Assembly: GCA_012798645.1 (NCBI GenBank) | Contig: JAAZMU010000050.1 | Span: forward strand, 1-8,237 | Origin: Patescibacteria group bacterium | GTDB taxonomy: Bacteria; Patescibacteriota; Minisyncoccia; Minisyncoccales; Minisyncoccaceae | Length of the DNA stretch: 8,237 bases | Direction: 5' to 3' | Shown: in pieces, positions 5,463 to 8,237 of the stretch | How positions within the stretch are numbered: position 1 is the stretch's first letter | Layout of the letters: the number at the start of each line of letters is the position of its first letter | The notes under the pieces: model-generated | Told to the model about the DNA's origin: nothing | Database searches by the model: none | The model's input: only the letters and a program-made list of their open reading frames with translations | Translations under genes and position numbers: made by a program

Positions 5463-7736
5463 ATGAAGAAAAAAATCTTTTTAATATGTTTAGTGTTTGT
5501 TTCAAGTCTTGTGTTTATAAGTGTAAATGCAAAAAAATATAATATATTTGAGCTATTTGAAAAAAAGGCAGAATGTACAAAGGCTTATATACCAGTTTGT
5601 TCAAAAACAGCTAAGACATTTGATAATGTTTGTCTTTTAGAGGAAAGCGAGGAAGAATTAGATTATTATGGAAGATGTATAGAATACCCTTACAATTTAT
5701 CAGTGGATAAGTGTATTGAAGAGGGGTTTTCATGGGATGGGTATAGGTGTTATGAAAAAGATAAGGAGGGGATAGTTTATGAGGGAGATGGGTTTGAGAT
5801 AATGCTTCCAGCTGATTCTATTATTTATGATGATTTTATTGAACTTCCAAAAGAAAGCAATAAGAGCAATTTGATTTTTAAAAAGTTAGAGTTTGTTTCA
5901 GAAAATTATATTGAAGATATTTTAGATTATACAAAAGTAAATAGTAGAGAAGATAATTTAATAAGAGGAGAAACAAGCTTAGATTATGGAGATGGGGTTT
6001 TGGCAGATATTGATTATGAATATTATATTTTTGAAGATAAGATAGGAGTCTTATTTTCTTTGTATTCGAATGGAAAATATAATGAGAAATTAGAAACAAG
6101 TAATTTCTTTTCTATTTTTGACTCTTTAGTTTTAGTTGAAAGGAATGAAGAACTTTTATCTCCTTGCGAAGAATATGGAGATTTAAATAGCGATGGGATT
6201 TTGTCAAAAGATGATTTAAATTATTTTATATTTGGCACAGTCGAAAATAATATGCAAAAAAGAGGAGATTTAAATGGCGACAATGTAGTGGATGAAAAAG
6301 ATGAGAATATTCTTTATAGTTTTTTAAATAAAGATATTCATACTTTTCCTGTTTGCTTAGACCAGAAGATAATTAAAAAAGGGAGTGTCCCCAAAATAAG
6401 TTTTAATAATAATTTTACAGTTAAGCAAAATGCTCAAAAAACAGAAACAAAAGTGATTTTTAATTTTGATGTAATCGCTTCAGAAGGTGATGTGTATATT
6501 GGAGCTAATAGTTTTAATATTAAAAATGACTTTATAGAAGATTTAACTTGGAGTACAGGTGCGGAAATAAAAGAGGAGGGATACATATTTATAGAAAAAG
6601 GGAAAACAACCTGGGTTTCAGTTGAAATTGATTTAAAGGCAAAGAAGAATCCTTCCTATGCAAAAGTTAGCATTGATGAAATTAATTATTTAAACGAAAA
6701 AGGAGAGGTAGAAAAGCTTGAGACTAAAATAAGTACAAATGATATTTATTTAAATTATATTAAAGAAGAAGGAAATTTAATATGTGAAAATTTTGGAGAT
6801 GTGAATGGTGATGGTATTATAGATGAAAAAGATATAGCGCTTATACTTTATGAAGATGAATTAAGTGATGAACAAAAATTAAGAGCGGATGTTAATTTAG
6901 ATGGAGAGGTTAATATACTAGATGCAGTTGAAATTAAAAAATATCTTTTAAGGGGAGAGGTATTACCTGTTTGTTTTAAAACTTTTCCTCCTAGGATATA
7001 TGATAATTCTTTAATTGGTGTCATAAGTAATGAAGATTATTCAAAGCATATAACAATAACATTTTATTTAGATTCTAATTTAGGGGATGCTTTTATTCCT
7101 GCTAAAGTTTCTTTCAATCAAGATGATGAAACAGCAGGTATATTTATAGAGCTTGAAAAGGATGGAGCTGTGGCTTTTAAAAATATAGAATTGTGGAGCA
7201 GTGCAGAATTAAACAAAGAAGGGTTTCTAAGGATTAAAAAAGGTGTTCCTAATTGGATTAAAATTGAGCTTGATGTATATGCTATAAAAGATACTGCGCT
7301 TTTGAATTTTAGGATTAATAAGATTGGCTACTTAGATGACTATATTTATCCTTTAAATATTGAGACTGGAGATATGTTTTTGAATTTTGAAGAGGAGCCA
7401 CTATGTAATAAATTAGGAGACCTTAATTTAGATGGACGTATTACATATACTGACTATGATTATTTAAAAAACAATTTAAATATAATACTTAAGAATCCTG
7501 AATTATTTGAAAGGGCTGATTTAAATGGAGATGGTAAAATAGATAAATTAGATTTAAAAGAACTTGATGATTATTTAAATCAAAAGATTAAAACATTTTC
7601 TGGAAGCTCTGAGAAAGCTTGCAGTTTAGAAGTAGAACCTGTATATACAAAGGACGGGTTAATATATGCAAATGAATGTTATTTAAGCAATACACAAGAA
7701 GTAAAGTGCTATATTAACAAAGATTGTAATTTATGA
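5463..7736 (+). CDS. Secreted surface protein with three dockerin-like modules and Kazal-like modules at both ends
   Basis: The protein has 757 residues and is exported. The signal peptide is 1-23 (MKKK, hydrophobic core, cleavage after SVNA). Module order: Kazal-like 38-72 (C38, C46, C57, C72; CTKAYIPVC, TFDNVC, YYGRC); a short C84/C96 segment; an unrecognised mixed alpha/beta domain about 105-230; dockerin 1 (C235-C298); beta domain 1 (299-440); dockerin 2 (C441-C504); beta domain 2 (505-647); dockerin 3 (C648-C720); and a degenerate Kazal-like end (720-755). Each dockerin has two calcium loops of the D-x-N-x-D type (D240/N242/D244, D269/N271/D273; D446/N448/D450, D476/N478/D480; D653/N655/D657, D686/N688/D690). 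Dockerins bind cohesins or neighbouring domains, and Kazal domains bind or inhibit proteases. No catalytic domain, C-terminal anchor or sorting signal is seen. A role in adhesion or surface assembly is inferred; the exact function is unknown. It is divergent from mltG and overlaps the next gene by 4 bp. Confidence 0.88.
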   Translation: MKKKIFLICLVFVSSLVFISVNAKKYNIFELFEKKAECTKAYIPVCSKTAKTFDNVCLLEESEEELDYYGRCIEYPYNLSVDKCIEEGFSWDGYRCYEKDKEGIVYEGDGFEIMLPADSIIYDDFIELPKESNKSNLIFKKLEFVSENYIEDILDYTKVNSREDNLIRGETSLDYGDGVLADIDYEYYIFEDKIGVLFSLYSNGKYNEKLETSNFFSIFDSLVLVERNEELLSPCEEYGDLNSDGILSKDDLNYFIFGTVENNMQKRGDLNGDNVVDEKDENILYSFLNKDIHTFPVCLDQKIIKKGSVPKISFNNNFTVKQNAQKTETKVIFNFDVIASEGDVYIGANSFNIKNDFIEDLTWSTGAEIKEEGYIFIEKGKTTWVSVEIDLKAKKNPSYAKVSIDEINYLNEKGEVEKLETKISTNDIYLNYIKEEGNLICENFGDVNGDGIIDEKDIALILYEDELSDEQKLRADVNLDGEVNILDAVEIKKYLLRGEVLPVCFKTFPPRIYDNSLIGVISNEDYSKHITITFYLDSNLGDAFIPAKVSFNQDDETAGIFIELEKDGAVAFKNIELWSSAELNKEGFLRIKKGVPNWIKIELDVYAIKDTALLNFRINKIGYLDDYIYPLNIETGDMFLNFEEEPLCNKLGDLNLDGRITYTDYDYLKNNLNIILKNPELFERADLNGDGKIDKLDLKELDDYLNQKIKTFSGSSEKACSLEVEPVYTKDGLIYANECYLSNTQEVKCYINKDCNL
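6165..7622 (+). repeat. Internal protein repeat: dockerin plus beta domain, about 206 residues per unit
   Basis: The unit [Cys-dockerin-Cys-beta domain] occurs twice and is followed by a third dockerin. First cysteines lie at residues 235, 441 and 648, so the period is 206-207 residues. The beta domains align in their second halves: W363, IFIEKGKTTWVSVEID and IYLNY in unit 1 against W577, LRIKKGVPNWIKIELD and MFLNF in unit 2. The copies have diverged well beyond obvious DNA identity, so this is an old domain duplication rather than a recent tandem repeat. Confidence 0.75.
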
Positions 7737-8237
7737 TAGATGGAATTTTATTATTTTTTATTCTTCTTTTAATATACTCTTTTTGGTGGTTTGATTTTAG
7801 TTTCTTTAATAGAAATGTTTCTAAGTTTGTAAAAGAATTCAAAAAGGAAATTAAAAAAAATGATATTATTATTATTTTTAATGCAGGGGGCTGGGGAACT
7901 GTACCTTATGAAAAAGCTTTAGATTTGAATCCGTTTTCCGATTTTATTAAAGATTATTTAAAAGAAAAAGGATACAAGGTTTCTATTATTCAATATTTTA
8001 GAACAGAGGATCATTTAATTGGGAGACTTGGATATATTAAAGATTATATTCTTGACTTTAAGAAACAATCAAGTCATATTTCCTCTATAATTAAAGAAAC
8101 GGAGAAGAAAATAATATTGATTGGGCTTTCAAATGGTGCTTTATTAGTGGATGAAATTATGGAAAAAGTAAAAGACAAAGAAAACATATTCAGTATTGAA
8201 ATTGGGAAGCCTTTTTTTGGTGTACATAGTGAAAATA
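7733..8237 (+). CDS. Membrane-anchored alpha/beta-hydrolase-like protein, 3' end cut by window edge
   Basis: There are 168 complete codons before the right edge. The start ATG overlaps the stop of the surface-protein gene (ATGA, 7733-7736), so the two are probably translated in a coupled way. One N-terminal hydrophobic helix (about 4-20, GILLFFILLLIYSFWWF) should anchor it in the membrane, followed by a Lys/Glu-rich stretch. A beta strand leads into IIIIFNAGGWG (45-55), a plausible oxyanion-type glycine loop. IILIGLSNGALLVDE (127-141) contains G131-L-S133-N-G135, a GxSxG nucleophile elbow with S133 as candidate catalytic serine. The remaining triad residues are not identified, and the C-terminal part lies outside the window. 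I recognise the general fold pattern but not a named family; substrate is unknown. No signal peptidase site is evident after the helix. Confidence 0.7.
   Translation, partial: MIDGILLFFILLLIYSFWWFDFSFFNRNVSKFVKEFKKEIKKNDIIIIFNAGGWGTVPYEKALDLNPFSDFIKDYLKEKGYKVSIIQYFRTEDHLIGRLGYIKDYILDFKKQSSHISSIIKETEKKIILIGLSNGALLVDEIMEKVKDKENIFSIEIGKPFFGVHSEN

Noticed and set aside
5878..6099. Minus-strand 73-codon open frame rich in Leu, Tyr and Asn
   Set aside because: It is antisense to the surface-protein gene, and its composition is what AT-rich Asp/Glu/Lys coding DNA gives on the opposite strand.

Overview
The window is AT-rich DNA from a bacterium, most likely a member of the Patescibacteria (Candidate Phyla Radiation, perhaps a Parcubacteria-like lineage). 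This placement is an inference. The evidence is a peptidoglycan enzyme (MltG), which argues against an archaeon; a bacterial-type Elp3 with a CX3CX2C iron-sulfur motif; a cell-surface protein built from dockerin and Kazal-like modules; extreme gene packing; and no recognisable Shine-Dalgarno sequence at any of the eight starts. TGA works as a stop (genes ending at 1706, 2263, 3483 and 7736), so the genetic code is the standard bacterial one and the TGA=Gly Gracilibacteria/Absconditabacteria are excluded.

Left part (1-1706), wobble-uridine modification. A partial elp3 on the minus strand runs off the left edge. It is divergent from, and overlaps by 6 bp, a plus-strand SAM methyltransferase with the N-terminal signature of Trm9/ALKBH8. 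In eukaryotes Elp3 makes cm5U34 and Trm9 methylates it to mcm5U34, so the pair looks like two successive steps of one tRNA-modification pathway placed head to head.

Middle (1128-4460), a four-gene plus-strand operon in which every junction overlaps by 1 or 4 bp: Trm9-like methyltransferase, LOG-family Rossmann protein, EndoQ-type PHP endonuclease for deaminated DNA, and a RarA/MgsA AAA+ ATPase that lacks its usual C-terminal tail. The last two genes suggest a DNA damage or replication-fork role for the operon.

Right part (4452-8237), envelope functions. mltG on the minus strand overlaps rarA tail to tail by 9 bp. A 45-bp spacer (5418-5462), the only clear intergenic DNA in the window, carries divergent promoters for mltG and for a 757-residue secreted protein with the order signal peptide, Kazal-like, unknown domain, dockerin, beta domain, dockerin, beta domain, dockerin, Kazal-like. 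A 4-bp ATGA overlap couples it to a partial membrane-anchored alpha/beta-hydrolase-like gene that leaves the window on the right.

I see no tRNA, rRNA, CRISPR array, transposon or phage gene. No stretch longer than 45 bp lacks a gene. The most interesting items are the elp3/trm9-like head-to-head pair with a shared ATGCAT start palindrome, the possible clamp-binding tail on EndoQ, the shortened RarA, and the cysteine-bracketed dockerin/Kazal surface protein.
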